DNA of 64,000 nt from JBIQJD01 sp044507695 (GCA_044507695.1 JBIQJD010000017.1:24908-88907); one strand, 5' to 3'. Shown: positions 19,533-28,865, counted from the first letter of the stretch. The notes: generated by a model not told the origin, from the sequence alone. Made by a program: numbers and translations.

Positions 19533-20288
19533 ATGGAATTATCTGATAGGGTAAATTATATATTAGGCATGAAAATAGCACCAGTAAATTATAAAATGCT
19601 TGTAAATATTATTAGAAAATCTATAGAGACGCGGGAAAGGCTTATCATTTATTATGCAAACTTTAACACGATTAACCTGATCAATAAAGACAATTATCTT
19701 AAAGAAGTATTTGATGATTCTCATTTTGTTCATCCCGATGGAACCGGAATATGGCTGGCATCAAAATTCTTGTACAAGCATGATATACAAAATTTTAACT
19801 GGACTGATAATGGATTAAAGTTTCTGAAAGAATGTGAATCAGAAGGATGGAAAATTTTTTTCCTGGGAGGCACTGACAAAATACTTAACAAAGCGGCTGA
19901 TAATCTGCACAGGTTATTTCCCAACCTTAAGTTAGCAGGATATAAAAACGGATTTGATGATACAGAAAAAAGCGATTTGATTGATCAAATAAATTCTGCC
20001 GGACCGGATATTCTTTGGGTTGGCATGGGAACACCAAAACAGGAATTGTGGATTCATGAAAATAAATTAAAACTCAATTGCACTGTTATACAGGCAGTTG
20101 GTGATTTTTTTACTTTTCTTGCAGGAGAAAAGAAACGCGGACCGAATATTTTCCGTAAGCTTGGTTTTGAATGGATTGTCCGGGTAATTCATAACCCGGA
20201 GAGATATTTTATAAGATATTTTACCGGCATCCCAAAATTTCTTCTACTTGTTTTAAGAGAAAAGATTAAAACAGCAAAGCAAAGCTAA
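19533..20288 (+). CDS. WecG/TagA/CpsF family glycosyltransferase (GT26)
   Basis: 251 residues, normal for the family. Motifs are HPDGTGIWLASKF (the family's N/H-x-DG-x-G block), FLGGTDKILNKAADNL, ILWVGMGTPKQELW and VGDFFTFLAGEKKRGP. These enzymes transfer an N-acetyl-hexosamine-type residue to an undecaprenyl-linked sugar early in surface-polymer synthesis, on the cytoplasmic face. The gene faces the end of a large glycan cluster on the opposite strand, with 9 bp between stop codons, so it probably contributes to that same polymer. An alternative start at 19569 would lose the conserved leading YILG segment. Confidence 0.92.
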   Translation: MELSDRVNYILGMKIAPVNYKMLVNIIRKSIETRERLIIYYANFNTINLINKDNYLKEVFDDSHFVHPDGTGIWLASKFLYKHDIQNFNWTDNGLKFLKECESEGWKIFFLGGTDKILNKAADNLHRLFPNLKLAGYKNGFDDTEKSDLIDQINSAGPDILWVGMGTPKQELWIHENKLKLNCTVIQAVGDFFTFLAGEKKRGPNIFRKLGFEWIVRVIHNPERYFIRYFTGIPKFLLLVLREKIKTAKQS

Positions 20289-20297
20289 CAGTTTATA

Positions 20298-21365
20298 TTA
20301 CAGGATACTTTCAAAAAGATTTTTATATCCATTAAGTGCATTAGAAAAGGAATATTTATTCAGATTATAAAGATTCACATTCCCCATCTTTTTTCTTTCT
20401 GATTCTGAAAGACTGCTGAATTTATTTATACTTTCACAGATTGAATTAACTGTATTATCAAAGAAGATTACTCCATCTTCATTTAATATTTCTTTAAACA
20501 CCCCAATATTGCTCGCAAGAATTGGTTTTGAAAAAGCAGATGCCTCAAGCAGCACAGAGCCAAAAGCCTCAAAATCTGATGGATAAATAACTGCTGCAGC
20601 ACCGGCTAATAATTTAGATTTATCATTATCACTAACATAGCCAAGCAGTTTTATTTTTTTGTTGGATTTGACGAATGAAATTAATTCTTCAGGTATATTC
20701 TTTTCTGAAATTGTTAAGTACAATTCAAAATTATTATTCTCAATTTTATTAAATGCTTTTATCAGCAAATCTATTCTTTTATTCTTTTCAACCCGCCCAA
20801 GATAAAGTAAATAGTTCCCCGCCCTTATATCCGCAGGTTGATTCTCATATTCAATGTAGTGCGGAATTACAGCTATTTTATCATTCTTAACTTTAAATTC
20901 TTTTTGCCAGAATTCTCTTTCATAATTTGTAAAACAAATGATCTTATCAACCCTTCTTAACAAGGATGGCAGAATAATTTTTTCATATACCTTTTTTATC
21001 AGGAAATATTTGTTAGTATGAAATGTAAAATGCGGTGTTAAAATTATCTTTGCCTTCTTTTTCAATGAAGAAAAAAGAATTGTAAAATCGGAATAGAATC
21101 GTCCGGCAAGATTAATACTAATAACATTATAATCATCTCTTAAATATTTAAATATACCGGGTGTAATATTATAAGGCGTAAATTGTTTCAGAAATGAAAC
21201 TTCAAGTTCAGCATGTTTTGAATCAACTTTTTCAGTCTTATAATCAGTGCTTAAGATTTTATAATCGATATTAAGCTGCTTATAAATTTTTAATCTATCA
21301 TGAACGAATTTCTCGAGTCCCCCGACAGAAGGATAAAAAGAACGTGTCAGTTCAAGTAGTCTCAT
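20298..21365 (-). CDS. Glycosyltransferase family 4 protein
   Basis: 355 residues with the GT-B fold. The N-terminal acceptor half begins MRLLELTRSFYPSVGGLEKFV. The donor-binding half carries YLGRVEKNKRIDLLIKAF and the E-x7-E motif EAFGSVLLE, followed by SKPILASNIGVFKE. It transfers a sugar from a nucleotide donor with retention; donor and acceptor are unknown. Its start overlaps the GT9 gene by 14 bp, showing translational coupling, and it is the last gene of the cluster. Confidence 0.92.
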   Translation of the reverse strand: MRLLELTRSFYPSVGGLEKFVHDRLKIYKQLNIDYKILSTDYKTEKVDSKHAELEVSFLKQFTPYNITPGIFKYLRDDYNVISINLAGRFYSDFTILFSSLKKKAKIILTPHFTFHTNKYFLIKKVYEKIILPSLLRRVDKIICFTNYEREFWQKEFKVKNDKIAVIPHYIEYENQPADIRAGNYLLYLGRVEKNKRIDLLIKAFNKIENNNFELYLTISEKNIPEELISFVKSNKKIKLLGYVSDNDKSKLLAGAAAVIYPSDFEAFGSVLLEASAFSKPILASNIGVFKEILNEDGVIFFDNTVNSICESINKFSSLSESERKKMGNVNLYNLNKYSFSNALNGYKNLFESIL

Positions 21366-22497
21366 AAGCAGTCTTTGATCTTTCTAAAACCTCATCAACT
21401 TTTGCAAGAATATTTTTATCTGATATTCCTGTTAAACAATAAGGCTCTTTATGAATGCACTTCCATTCACAACCAAAGCAATCCATACAATTAAAAAGAT
21501 AATGAGCATTTTCCCCGGTGTAAGGGAAATACCTGTTATAACTTCCGCCGCCGATGTTTGCAATTAAAGGTACACCAAGTTTTAATGCCAGGTGTGAAAG
21601 TCCCGAATCATTACCGATGAATAATTTGGAATTGTAAATAAGATACGGAAGATGACTCAATTTTATTTTTCCTACCAGATTAAAAATATTCTGATTGCTA
21701 TCTGTTTCAAATTCTGCATCTAACAATTTCCTTTCACTTTCAGAGCCTATTAATACTACCTTATGATTCAGTGAAAGTTTTCTGCACAGATTTATATATC
21801 GTTTAACACCTAATGATTTGATCATATCAGACGCAAATGGAGCAATTACTATATAATCTTTTTTGTTCAGAAATAAGTATTCATCTCTGCATTCTAAAAT
21901 GATTCCCTGATGAGAATGTTTCATTTGGAAATTATTACCGGAGAGTCTCGAAATTAAAGCTTCATGTTTTTGGTATTCGTTAAAGATGTCCGGAAACAAA
22001 ACAGATGAATACTTTCTGTCCATCGTTCTCTCAAAAATTTTTACAATACTTTTCCAGTTCGAAGCAAAACAGTAAACATTTCCTGCGCCGCTCAGCAATG
22101 CAAGTTCATCACTTGATATTCCCCTTGCAGATGTGAGGTTGTAACAATCACTGCAATTTAAATCATTAAGCTTCTTTAAGATTTTATATTTATAAAAGTA
22201 AGAGTATTTGTATTTCTTTTTATCTAATGGGATAATCTGTATTGATGGTTTATCAAAACTGAATAATGAAGAGTATTGTTCATCGATTAAAAAATAGATT
22301 TTATCAGCATTATACTTTTCAAAATTTTCAATTACCGCTGATGATATAATTACATCACCAAGGGTTCCTGTGTTAATAATGAGAAGTGAATTGGTGGTTT
22401 CTATTTTCTTACTGAGTAAGCTGAATAACAGAGAAAAGAAATTGAAGCTTATAAAGGCAAGAATGTTATTTAAACCTATGAGTAAATTGGGTCTCAC
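21352..22497 (-). CDS. Glycosyltransferase family 9 protein (heptosyltransferase-like)
   Basis: 381 residues. The N-terminal motif NTGTLGDVIISSAVIENF matches the GDVI/L block of heptosyltransferases, and the donor site is FIGNDSGLSHLALKLGVPLI. A cysteine-rich C-terminal segment (NCMDCFGCEWKC, then YC) is common in GT9 proteins and may bind metal or form disulfides. It probably adds a heptose or related sugar to a lipid-linked or LPS acceptor. ATGA overlap (4 bp) with the GT2 gene upstream and 14-bp overlap with GT4 downstream. Confidence 0.9.
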   Translation of the reverse strand: MRPNLLIGLNNILAFISFNFFSLLFSLLSKKIETTNSLLIINTGTLGDVIISSAVIENFEKYNADKIYFLIDEQYSSLFSFDKPSIQIIPLDKKKYKYSYFYKYKILKKLNDLNCSDCYNLTSARGISSDELALLSGAGNVYCFASNWKSIVKIFERTMDRKYSSVLFPDIFNEYQKHEALISRLSGNNFQMKHSHQGIILECRDEYLFLNKKDYIVIAPFASDMIKSLGVKRYINLCRKLSLNHKVVLIGSESERKLLDAEFETDSNQNIFNLVGKIKLSHLPYLIYNSKLFIGNDSGLSHLALKLGVPLIANIGGGSYNRYFPYTGENAHYLFNCMDCFGCEWKCIHKEPYCLTGISDKNILAKVDEVLERSKTAYETT

Positions 22498-23423
22498 TTA
22501 GATTCCCGTTTTTGGCTTATATATCCAGGGAAAAATTCTCTGTCAATAATCGGAACGTTTCCGTTTCTATAAAAAAGCTGAATTGATTTATCAATTACAT
22601 TTCTTTTTTTAAGAGCCTTAAAAATCTTAAATAATGAAACGAACAGAGCCCGGCAAAAACTCGTCAGATAGTTATATCTTACAGCAATAATAAGCCTGTT
22701 GAGCAACCATTTGGAAAAATATAAAATTGAATACCTCATCTGAAAATATTGAAACAGAATAATAGAATAACTTATGAAGTAATGATAAAACCTGTAACCG
22801 GATTTAAATGGATCCTCCGCTTTCATGCCTCTTGATAAAAGAGATTGATTATGTACAACATGCACATCCTGCAAATACATTATTCTGAATCCGCGATTAT
22901 AACACCTTATACTGTAATCAAGTTCATGATAATAAATGAATATCAGCTCATTAAAAAATCCAACTGTATCTATCAGTTCTTTTTTAATCAGTGCACCGCA
23001 GCCGTTAAAAAAATACGGATTCAGCAAGTAGTCTTCTGTTTCAGATTTTTGCATTCTTGTATTAAAAATATTGAAAGCAGCTATTCCTAATTCCGGATTA
23101 TCCTGAAATGCTCTTATTCCCCTTTGCAATGTGTTGTTTTCAGGATAGGAATCATCATCCAAAACTAAAATATATTCACCATTCGCTGCTTTAAATCCTT
23201 CATTCCAACCTGCAATTCCTATATTCCTGTTTAATTGAATCAGCTTTACTGCCGGAAATTCTTTCTTCACCATCTCCGCTGTTCCATCGGTTGAAGCATT
23301 ATCTACAACTATGATTTCAAGGTTTTTATAGTCCTGTCCGGTTACTTTAAGAAGCGAATTCCGTAAATCATTATTACGGTTATGTGAAAGAATATTTACT
23401 GTAACCAGCGGCTCCATATACAA
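22494..23423 (-). CDS. Glycosyltransferase family 2 protein (rhamnosyl/galactofuranosyl-transferase-like)
   Basis: 309 residues. A GT-A fold is shown by VTVNILSHNRNNDLRNSLL, the first Asp in IIVVDNASTDGT, the metal-binding triad in YILVLDDDSYPENN and the acceptor-side block FIYYHELDYSIRCYNRGFRI. This subgroup includes rhamnosyltransferases and galactofuranosyltransferases. Given UDP-galactopyranose mutase two genes upstream, a galactofuranose donor is a reasonable guess, not a demonstrated fact. It overlaps the GT9 gene by 4 bp. Confidence 0.92.
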   Translation of the reverse strand: MYMEPLVTVNILSHNRNNDLRNSLLKVTGQDYKNLEIIVVDNASTDGTAEMVKKEFPAVKLIQLNRNIGIAGWNEGFKAANGEYILVLDDDSYPENNTLQRGIRAFQDNPELGIAAFNIFNTRMQKSETEDYLLNPYFFNGCGALIKKELIDTVGFFNELIFIYYHELDYSIRCYNRGFRIMYLQDVHVVHNQSLLSRGMKAEDPFKSGYRFYHYFISYSIILFQYFQMRYSILYFSKWLLNRLIIAVRYNYLTSFCRALFVSLFKIFKALKKRNVIDKSIQLFYRNGNVPIIDREFFPGYISQKRESK

Positions 23424-23433
23424 ATGAACGTTT

Positions 23434-25014
23434 TTAATTTAGATGATTCCAGTTTTTTCCATCGAAGTAGATTAAAGAATAATCGGTTTTGAATTTTTCC
23501 GGCAGCTTTACAGTTAATGATTTGTAGGTTCTTTTTCTTTCAAGTTCACTCTCAACCAACCTGATTGGAACAAGATCGGTATTGTTGATGTTCTGGAAAC
23601 TAAATTCCAGAAACGTTTTATCCAAAACAGTTTTTAGGACTATATTATCATCATCCAATGAACATGCTATTTTCGTATCTTCAAGTGCATCAAGGTTTGA
23701 AGTGAATGAACGGAAACCAATTGATGAAATATTAAGGTTAAAACAACCGAACTCATTGTTCCGGAAGAAATATAATTGATAAGGCACAAGAATGTTATTT
23801 GTGCATGCAACAACATAGATTGGTCTACCTGAATTTTCCAGAAGTTTACTCAACTCTTCAGTCTTTTTCTTTTCAATGTTTAAAAATTTTAAATCGTTAT
23901 TAAAATTAATAAGTATGCTGGTAAAGTTTATGAAAATGATAAATGAAAATATCAGCATCGCTTTTGAAAATCTGCAGAACAGAAAAAATGCTGCAATATA
24001 AAACCAATAAACCTGGATTGAATTTATCCTGTTCTGTCCTGATGCTAAAAGTCTGGGATAAAAGATTATCAGCAATACTATAATTGTTAATAAAACAATC
24101 TTAACATTAATTTTATATCGTTTTAATAAAAGCGCCGCAGGAATCAATAATAAAACAGCTAATACAAGTGCTATTGTTTTGTGTAATATAAAGAAAGAAT
24201 GAAGCTGAGCACCAATAATCGGATTGATTATGTAGGATATTATGCCGATTAATGCAAATGGTTTCTTCCTGACTACTTCCCAGATACCGATAAAAATATC
24301 AGATAAGATAAAATAATTTACCGCAGAAAATACAATCGTTAAGAAGAGTGCCGCTAATGAAACGTATAATATTCTTTTATATCTAGCAGATGTTAATTTT
24401 TGTTTAAATATCAGTATTAATGCAATTACCAAAAGCGGCAGATGAAGGCCTTGCTGTTTGGAAAGAATTGAAAGCACATAGAATCCGAAATAACCGGTAA
24501 GATAAATATTTTTATTTTTCTCAGAAGTTAGATACGCAAATACAGCATAGATAGATGCACTATAAAATAATGTACTAAGTAATTCGGTGCGGTTTGAAAT
24601 CCAGATTATTGAGATTAAATGATCCGGGTATAAAGAAAAAGCAGCAGCAGCCAAAACCAGAATAGAATTACGAACGTTTAACTTTAAATAATTTTTTAAC
24701 CTCAATATTGTGAAGAAAAATATTGATACATACATTAAATGGAGCAATAAAGATGTAATCTTCATTCCGGATGAGCTGATATTCCATACCAGAAAATCCA
24801 GCCAAAAAGAGAAGTACGAAAGAGGCCTGACAAAAAGGAAATATTCTTCCGCAGGATTAAGTGAAATTGGTGACGAAGGATCCTGACTAATTTTTGCAAA
24901 GATGTAATAATCATCAGTTAAAAATGATGGGTGAAGAGATATTGCAGGAATGAAAACGATAAGATTTATCAGAATCAATACAAGGAGGTAAGGATATATT
25001 TTTTTTCCGTTCAA
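23434..25014 (-). CDS. Polytopic membrane protein, GT-C/GT39-like glycosyltransferase candidate
   Basis: 526 residues with about ten to eleven membrane segments and a soluble C-terminal domain of about 140 residues. The acidic motif LTDDYYIFAKI in the first periplasmic loop resembles the catalytic Asp pair of GT-C enzymes that use polyprenyl-phosphate sugars. The start is TTG at 25012-25014; no ATG lies nearby. It sits between glf and the GT2 gene. It could instead be an O-antigen polymerase-like protein, but the early acidic loop favours a glycosyltransferase. Moderate certainty. Confidence 0.65.
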   Translation of the reverse strand: MNGKKIYPYLLVLILINLIVFIPAISLHPSFLTDDYYIFAKISQDPSSPISLNPAEEYFLFVRPLSYFSFWLDFLVWNISSSGMKITSLLLHLMYVSIFFFTILRLKNYLKLNVRNSILVLAAAAFSLYPDHLISIIWISNRTELLSTLFYSASIYAVFAYLTSEKNKNIYLTGYFGFYVLSILSKQQGLHLPLLVIALILIFKQKLTSARYKRILYVSLAALFLTIVFSAVNYFILSDIFIGIWEVVRKKPFALIGIISYIINPIIGAQLHSFFILHKTIALVLAVLLLIPAALLLKRYKINVKIVLLTIIVLLIIFYPRLLASGQNRINSIQVYWFYIAAFFLFCRFSKAMLIFSFIIFINFTSILINFNNDLKFLNIEKKKTEELSKLLENSGRPIYVVACTNNILVPYQLYFFRNNEFGCFNLNISSIGFRSFTSNLDALEDTKIACSLDDDNIVLKTVLDKTFLEFSFQNINNTDLVPIRLVESELERKRTYKSLTVKLPEKFKTDYSLIYFDGKNWNHLN

Positions 25015-25065
25015 AATGTATTCACCCGGATGAAAATCTGATTCAAAAATTCTGTTAAATTCATT

Positions 25066-26154
25066 TTATAATCTCTCATAAACTTTCAAACTATTTGCAA
25101 CAACCTGATCCATATTATAATACTGGTATTCTGCAAGTCTGCCGCAGAAAATTACATTTTTTATTCCGGCGGCTTCTTCACGGTATTTTATAAATAATTT
25201 TTTGTTTTCAGAAGTTGGTATCGGATAATATTCTTCCCCGTTCTGCTGCGGGTACTCTTTTGATATTGTTGTGCTGCTGCTTTTTTGATTGTTAAGTTTT
25301 TTATGTTCAACAACTCTTGTAAATGCATGGCTGTCACAATAGTTTATCTGTGCTGCTTCCTGGTAATGCTCAACTGCATGATTTTCAAATTCAAAACGGA
25401 TTGATCTGTACGGGAGTCTGCCGAAAGTGTAATCAAAAAAATAATCAATTGGTCCGGTGTAAATCATTTTATTGAACTTTACATCCTGAACAATCTTTTT
25501 ATAATCAGTATCCAGGATTATCTCAATATTACGGTGTGATAAAATTTTCTCAAACATTTTTGTGTAACCATGTTTAGGCATAAACTGATATTTATCTGTA
25601 AAGTACCTGCAATCATCATTTGTGCGTATTGGAATTCTGCCGCACACGGAAGCTGCTAATTCTTTTGGTTCCAGGTTCCATTGTTTAATTGTAAATGATT
25701 TGAAGAACTTTTCGAATAAATCGTATCCAGCTTGGTTAACAATTACATCTTCAGAATTTAAAACAGGAAACCTGTTCTCCGATACTTTTTTGTAATAAGC
25801 TGCAGTATCAATTTCGTTTTGCAGGTTCAAGCCGTAAAGTTTGTTAAGTGTAATTCTATTTACAGGGAATGGGTATAATCCTCCGTTAGTTTTTGCAAGA
25901 ACTTTATGTTCGTATGGAAACCATTCAGTGAATTCGGAGAGATATTCAAAAATCTTTTTGCTGTTGGTATGAAAGATATGCGGACCGTAACGATGAACAA
26001 GTATTCCGAATTCATCATATTCATCATAAGCATTGCCGGCAATATGATTTCTCTTTTCAACGATCAGTATTTTTTTATGCTGCTGCGAGGCAAGCCGTTC
26101 TGCAATTACGCTTCCGGCAAACCCGGCACCAACAATTAAATAATCGTACTGCAG
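25066..26154 (-). CDS. glf: UDP-galactopyranose mutase; no ATG/GTG/TTG start, CTG proposed
   Basis: From CTG 26152-26154 the frame gives about 362 residues, close to the family norm. It begins QYDYLIVGAGFAGSVIAERL, the FAD-binding Rossmann motif, and continues with RNHIAGNAYDEYDEFGI, HRYGPHIFHTNSKKIF and PVNRITLNKLYG. Later blocks are FFKSFTIKQWNLEPKE, the PYRSIRFEFE active-site segment and IFCGRLAEYQYYNMDQVV. The enzyme interconverts UDP-galactopyranose and UDP-galactofuranose. The frame is intact through to an in-frame stop at 26176-26178, but the first standard start is an internal TTG (25830) that would delete the FAD site. GAGG at 26160-26163 lies 5 bp before the CTG. An ATG at 26163-26165 is out of frame by one base, so a single-base sequence error is the alternative. 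Confidence 0.88.
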   Translation of the reverse strand: MQYDYLIVGAGFAGSVIAERLASQQHKKILIVEKRNHIAGNAYDEYDEFGILVHRYGPHIFHTNSKKIFEYLSEFTEWFPYEHKVLAKTNGGLYPFPVNRITLNKLYGLNLQNEIDTAAYYKKVSENRFPVLNSEDVIVNQAGYDLFEKFFKSFTIKQWNLEPKELAASVCGRIPIRTNDDCRYFTDKYQFMPKHGYTKMFEKILSHRNIEIILDTDYKKIVQDVKFNKMIYTGPIDYFFDYTFGRLPYRSIRFEFENHAVEHYQEAAQINYCDSHAFTRVVEHKKLNNQKSSSTTISKEYPQQNGEEYYPIPTSENKKLFIKYREEAAGIKNVIFCGRLAEYQYYNMDQVVANSLKVYERL

Positions 26155-26168
26155 TTCAACCTCATTAT

Positions 26169-27440
26169 TTATTGTTCAGAAATTAATTTTTTAATCATTT
26201 TTGATCGCATCAGATTAACAACAAATGCAACAGCAGCGGATGTTACAAATAATTCAGTTATCAATAAGGTAATTGATGTTCCTATATGCTTATAAACGGG
26301 AACGAGAAATATTGAAAGTACAAGACTGATAGCAGCAGCCGCAATAATTATTTTCATGAATGCTTCTTTGTAACCAAGATTTAACATCGTTTGTATGCCG
26401 GAAAGATTAATCAAAAAAATTATAAATGGCAGAAAGGAAATAATTCTCAGCACCGGAATTGAAGCTTTATAATTTTCTCCCGCAGCCAGATAAATAATTT
26501 CATCAGCATAAATAAAGATTAAAATACATGCAATTAAGATTACAGCACCCCCTGATTTCAGAACTTTACGGAGCAGATTTACCCCATCAGTAAAAGATGA
26601 ATTAAATAATTCTGCAAGACGCGGATAGATGGTTTGGGTTACGGGGTAACATAAATTGGTAACAGCAAGTCTGATCTTATCTGCTGCGGCATAGTACCCT
26701 ACATAAACATCACCGGCTAAAAATCCCAACAGCAAAACATTTGTTGAAGTATATAAATTAATTGATACAGTGGAGATGAACAGGTGTAAGCTATCTTTAA
26801 ATTGAAAACGCAATGCAGTTAACCCGGGAAATTTATATTTCAATTTAAATTTTGAGACGGCAATATATAATCCTGCCGCACCTGTAAGTACTAATGAAAT
26901 TCCATTTATAAAAATCAATAAAGGCAGATCATCTGCCTGCTTAATGAATAGAAAGATTAAAATAACCGCGGCAGCACGTATTGAAACAGAGATAAGAGAT
27001 ATGTAGTGCATTGCCTGCATTCCGAAAAAGAACCATGCCGGGAAAAGCATCTCCCCAAACACAGCGATAAAGCTAAGAAGATAAATTTCTTTTTGTATAA
27101 AAAATTTTGGAATTGAAAAAACCAGCGCAGAAAAAATTATAACACTGATTACAAAAAAAATAATTTTGAGAGACAGCACCACGCTGAAAATTCCATTAAT
27201 CTTTTCTTTATCATCTTTATTAATTGATATATCTCTTGGTGCAGTGAAATTGAAACCGAAATCAATAAGTATATGAAAGTACGCCGCAAATGCCGCAGCA
27301 AAATTCATCAAGCCGTAATTCCCAGCGCCTAAAATTCTTAACAGATAAGGAAATGTAATAAGCGGAAAGATGTAGCCGGATATCTGGTATATGCTTAATG
27401 AGGAAAAATTCCTTAATAATATTTTATTGCTGTTTAACAT
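26169..27440 (-). CDS. Oligosaccharide flippase (Wzx/RfbX family)
   Basis: 423 residues with about twelve transmembrane helices. The family start is recognisable in SLSIYQISGYIFPLITFPYL and LGAGNYGLMNFAAAFAAYF, then DFGFNFTAPRDIS. Later, YYAAADKIRLAVTNLCYPVTQTIYPRLAEL is characteristic of polysaccharide flippases. It moves undecaprenyl-linked repeat units across the inner membrane. It is the upstream partner of glf and the glycosyltransferases; the glf start region overlaps the end of this gene. Confidence 0.93.
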   Translation of the reverse strand: MLNSNKILLRNFSSLSIYQISGYIFPLITFPYLLRILGAGNYGLMNFAAAFAAYFHILIDFGFNFTAPRDISINKDDKEKINGIFSVVLSLKIIFFVISVIIFSALVFSIPKFFIQKEIYLLSFIAVFGEMLFPAWFFFGMQAMHYISLISVSIRAAAVILIFLFIKQADDLPLLIFINGISLVLTGAAGLYIAVSKFKLKYKFPGLTALRFQFKDSLHLFISTVSINLYTSTNVLLLGFLAGDVYVGYYAAADKIRLAVTNLCYPVTQTIYPRLAELFNSSFTDGVNLLRKVLKSGGAVILIACILIFIYADEIIYLAAGENYKASIPVLRIISFLPFIIFLINLSGIQTMLNLGYKEAFMKIIIAAAAISLVLSIFLVPVYKHIGTSITLLITELFVTSAAVAFVVNLMRSKMIKKLISEQ

Positions 27441-27498
27441 TCAGCGCTGTACACCAGCAGATTACAAATAAATTTAAATTAGTTAGTTGGATGAATTT

Positions 27499-28845
27499 CT
27501 ATTTTTTTGCCAGCCAGGCTTCCGGATTTTGATTGTTCCTCGCGTTCCAGATTTCAAAGTGTAAAATATAACCTTCAAGACTTTCATTCACCTTTGCAAT
27601 CACGCTACCCATTTTCACCCTGTCACCTTCGTTCACAAATATTTCAGAAAGATGGCTGTAAACAGTCCTGTAATCATCTTTATGAGTTATTATTATTACG
27701 CTGCCGTACCCGGGAATCCAATCTATTGCGGAGACAACGCCTTCCGCCACTGCCATAACTGATTGATCTTTAGATGTTAAAATATCAACGCCATAGTTTA
27801 GCGTAACAGTATTTAGTTTTGAGTTTTTATTTTCCCCGAATTTCCTTATAATTTTTCCGCCGGCAATGGGCCAGTTTAATCTTCCTTTAAGTGCAGCAAA
27901 TGATGAGAATCCTGAAGTTGAAAGATCAATATCGTATTCAACTGATGAGATTGTTTTACTTTCAGTTTTAGTTACAGGCGGCGGAGTTGTTTTGGAAATT
28001 CTCTCTTTTTCAATCCTCTCCTTTTCCAAACGTGCAAGGCGTTCAGCTTCTTCCTTCTTTTTGCGCTCGGCTTCTTCAATTAATCTGGTGATAAGGTTTT
28101 TAATTTTTAATTCAGCATCTTTTTTTGCGTTTAGCTCTTTTCTCAATGCTGATTCATCATTCCGTATTTTGTTTAGGATTTGTTTACTCTCATCAAGCTT
28201 TGCCTGAAGTTTTTTCTCCTCCTCAAGTTTTTCTTTTGCAAGAAGTGATTTTATTTTTTTCTCCTCCTCAAGTCTTTTTTTAGCAGCAATAAGTTTATCT
28301 TTATTCAGCTCAAGTTTTTTAAGATCATTCTCCCTGCTTTCGGAAAATTTCTGAAGATACTTATAACGAAGCACCGCTTGTTCCACCGATTCTGCATCTA
28401 ATAATCCTGCAAATTCACTAATCTTTCCATTCTTATAAATTGCCTTAATATAGCGTGCATAATTTTCCTGCAGTAATTTTATTTCTTCTTCAAAAGATAA
28501 AATCTCCTGTGAACTTCTGGCAATTTCTTTTTCCTTTTGCTTTTCCTCTTCACGCAGATTATTAATTATTTTATTCAGCAAAAAGTTTTGCCTGTTAAAA
28601 TTCTCCAATACTGAATATGATTCTTTTTCCTTCCGGGTTTTAACATTTATCTCAGCTTCAAGCGCAGTTATTTCATTTTTTAAATCGGATAGTTCTGATT
28701 GTTTTAATTGAATCTGATCCTTTTCCTGTGAAATTAATTCAATTGAAAAAAGAGACAGAAAGATGAGGATAAAATGAATTATAAATCCGCGGGAATTAAC
28801 TGTGAAGTTCTGTTCTTTATTTTTAATTCTTGTTAGATGAATCAA
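27499..28845 (-). CDS. envC: EnvC-like murein hydrolase activator with degenerate M23 domain
   Basis: 448 residues. A TTG start (28843-28845) precedes a signal anchor (FIIHFILIFLSLFSIELISQ). A long coiled coil covers about 40-290, including an EKKIKSLLAKEKLEEEKKLQ-type Lys/Glu-rich region, and a C-terminal LytM/M23 domain covers about 325-448 (GRLNWPIAGGKIIRKFGEN, GYGSVIIITHKDDYRTVYSH, HFEIWNARNNQNPEAWL). Active M23 enzymes need H-x-G-x-D and H-x-H zinc ligands. Here the first reads LNYGVDI and the second YILHFEIW, so one His is missing in each. That fits EnvC, which activates amidases rather than cutting peptidoglycan. The upstream order TPR lipoprotein, DUF4292 and this gene is, from memory, common in this phylum. 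Confidence 0.85.
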   Translation of the reverse strand: MIHLTRIKNKEQNFTVNSRGFIIHFILIFLSLFSIELISQEKDQIQLKQSELSDLKNEITALEAEINVKTRKEKESYSVLENFNRQNFLLNKIINNLREEEKQKEKEIARSSQEILSFEEEIKLLQENYARYIKAIYKNGKISEFAGLLDAESVEQAVLRYKYLQKFSESRENDLKKLELNKDKLIAAKKRLEEEKKIKSLLAKEKLEEEKKLQAKLDESKQILNKIRNDESALRKELNAKKDAELKIKNLITRLIEEAERKKKEEAERLARLEKERIEKERISKTTPPPVTKTESKTISSVEYDIDLSTSGFSSFAALKGRLNWPIAGGKIIRKFGENKNSKLNTVTLNYGVDILTSKDQSVMAVAEGVVSAIDWIPGYGSVIIITHKDDYRTVYSHLSEIFVNEGDRVKMGSVIAKVNESLEGYILHFEIWNARNNQNPEAWLAKK

Positions 28846-28865
28846 ATTTTTTCAGTGGTTATTGT

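Noticed and set aside
25066..25830. Glf as a truncated pseudogene starting at TTG 25830
   Set aside because: The frame upstream is intact and encodes the whole FAD-binding N-terminus; only the start codon is unusual.
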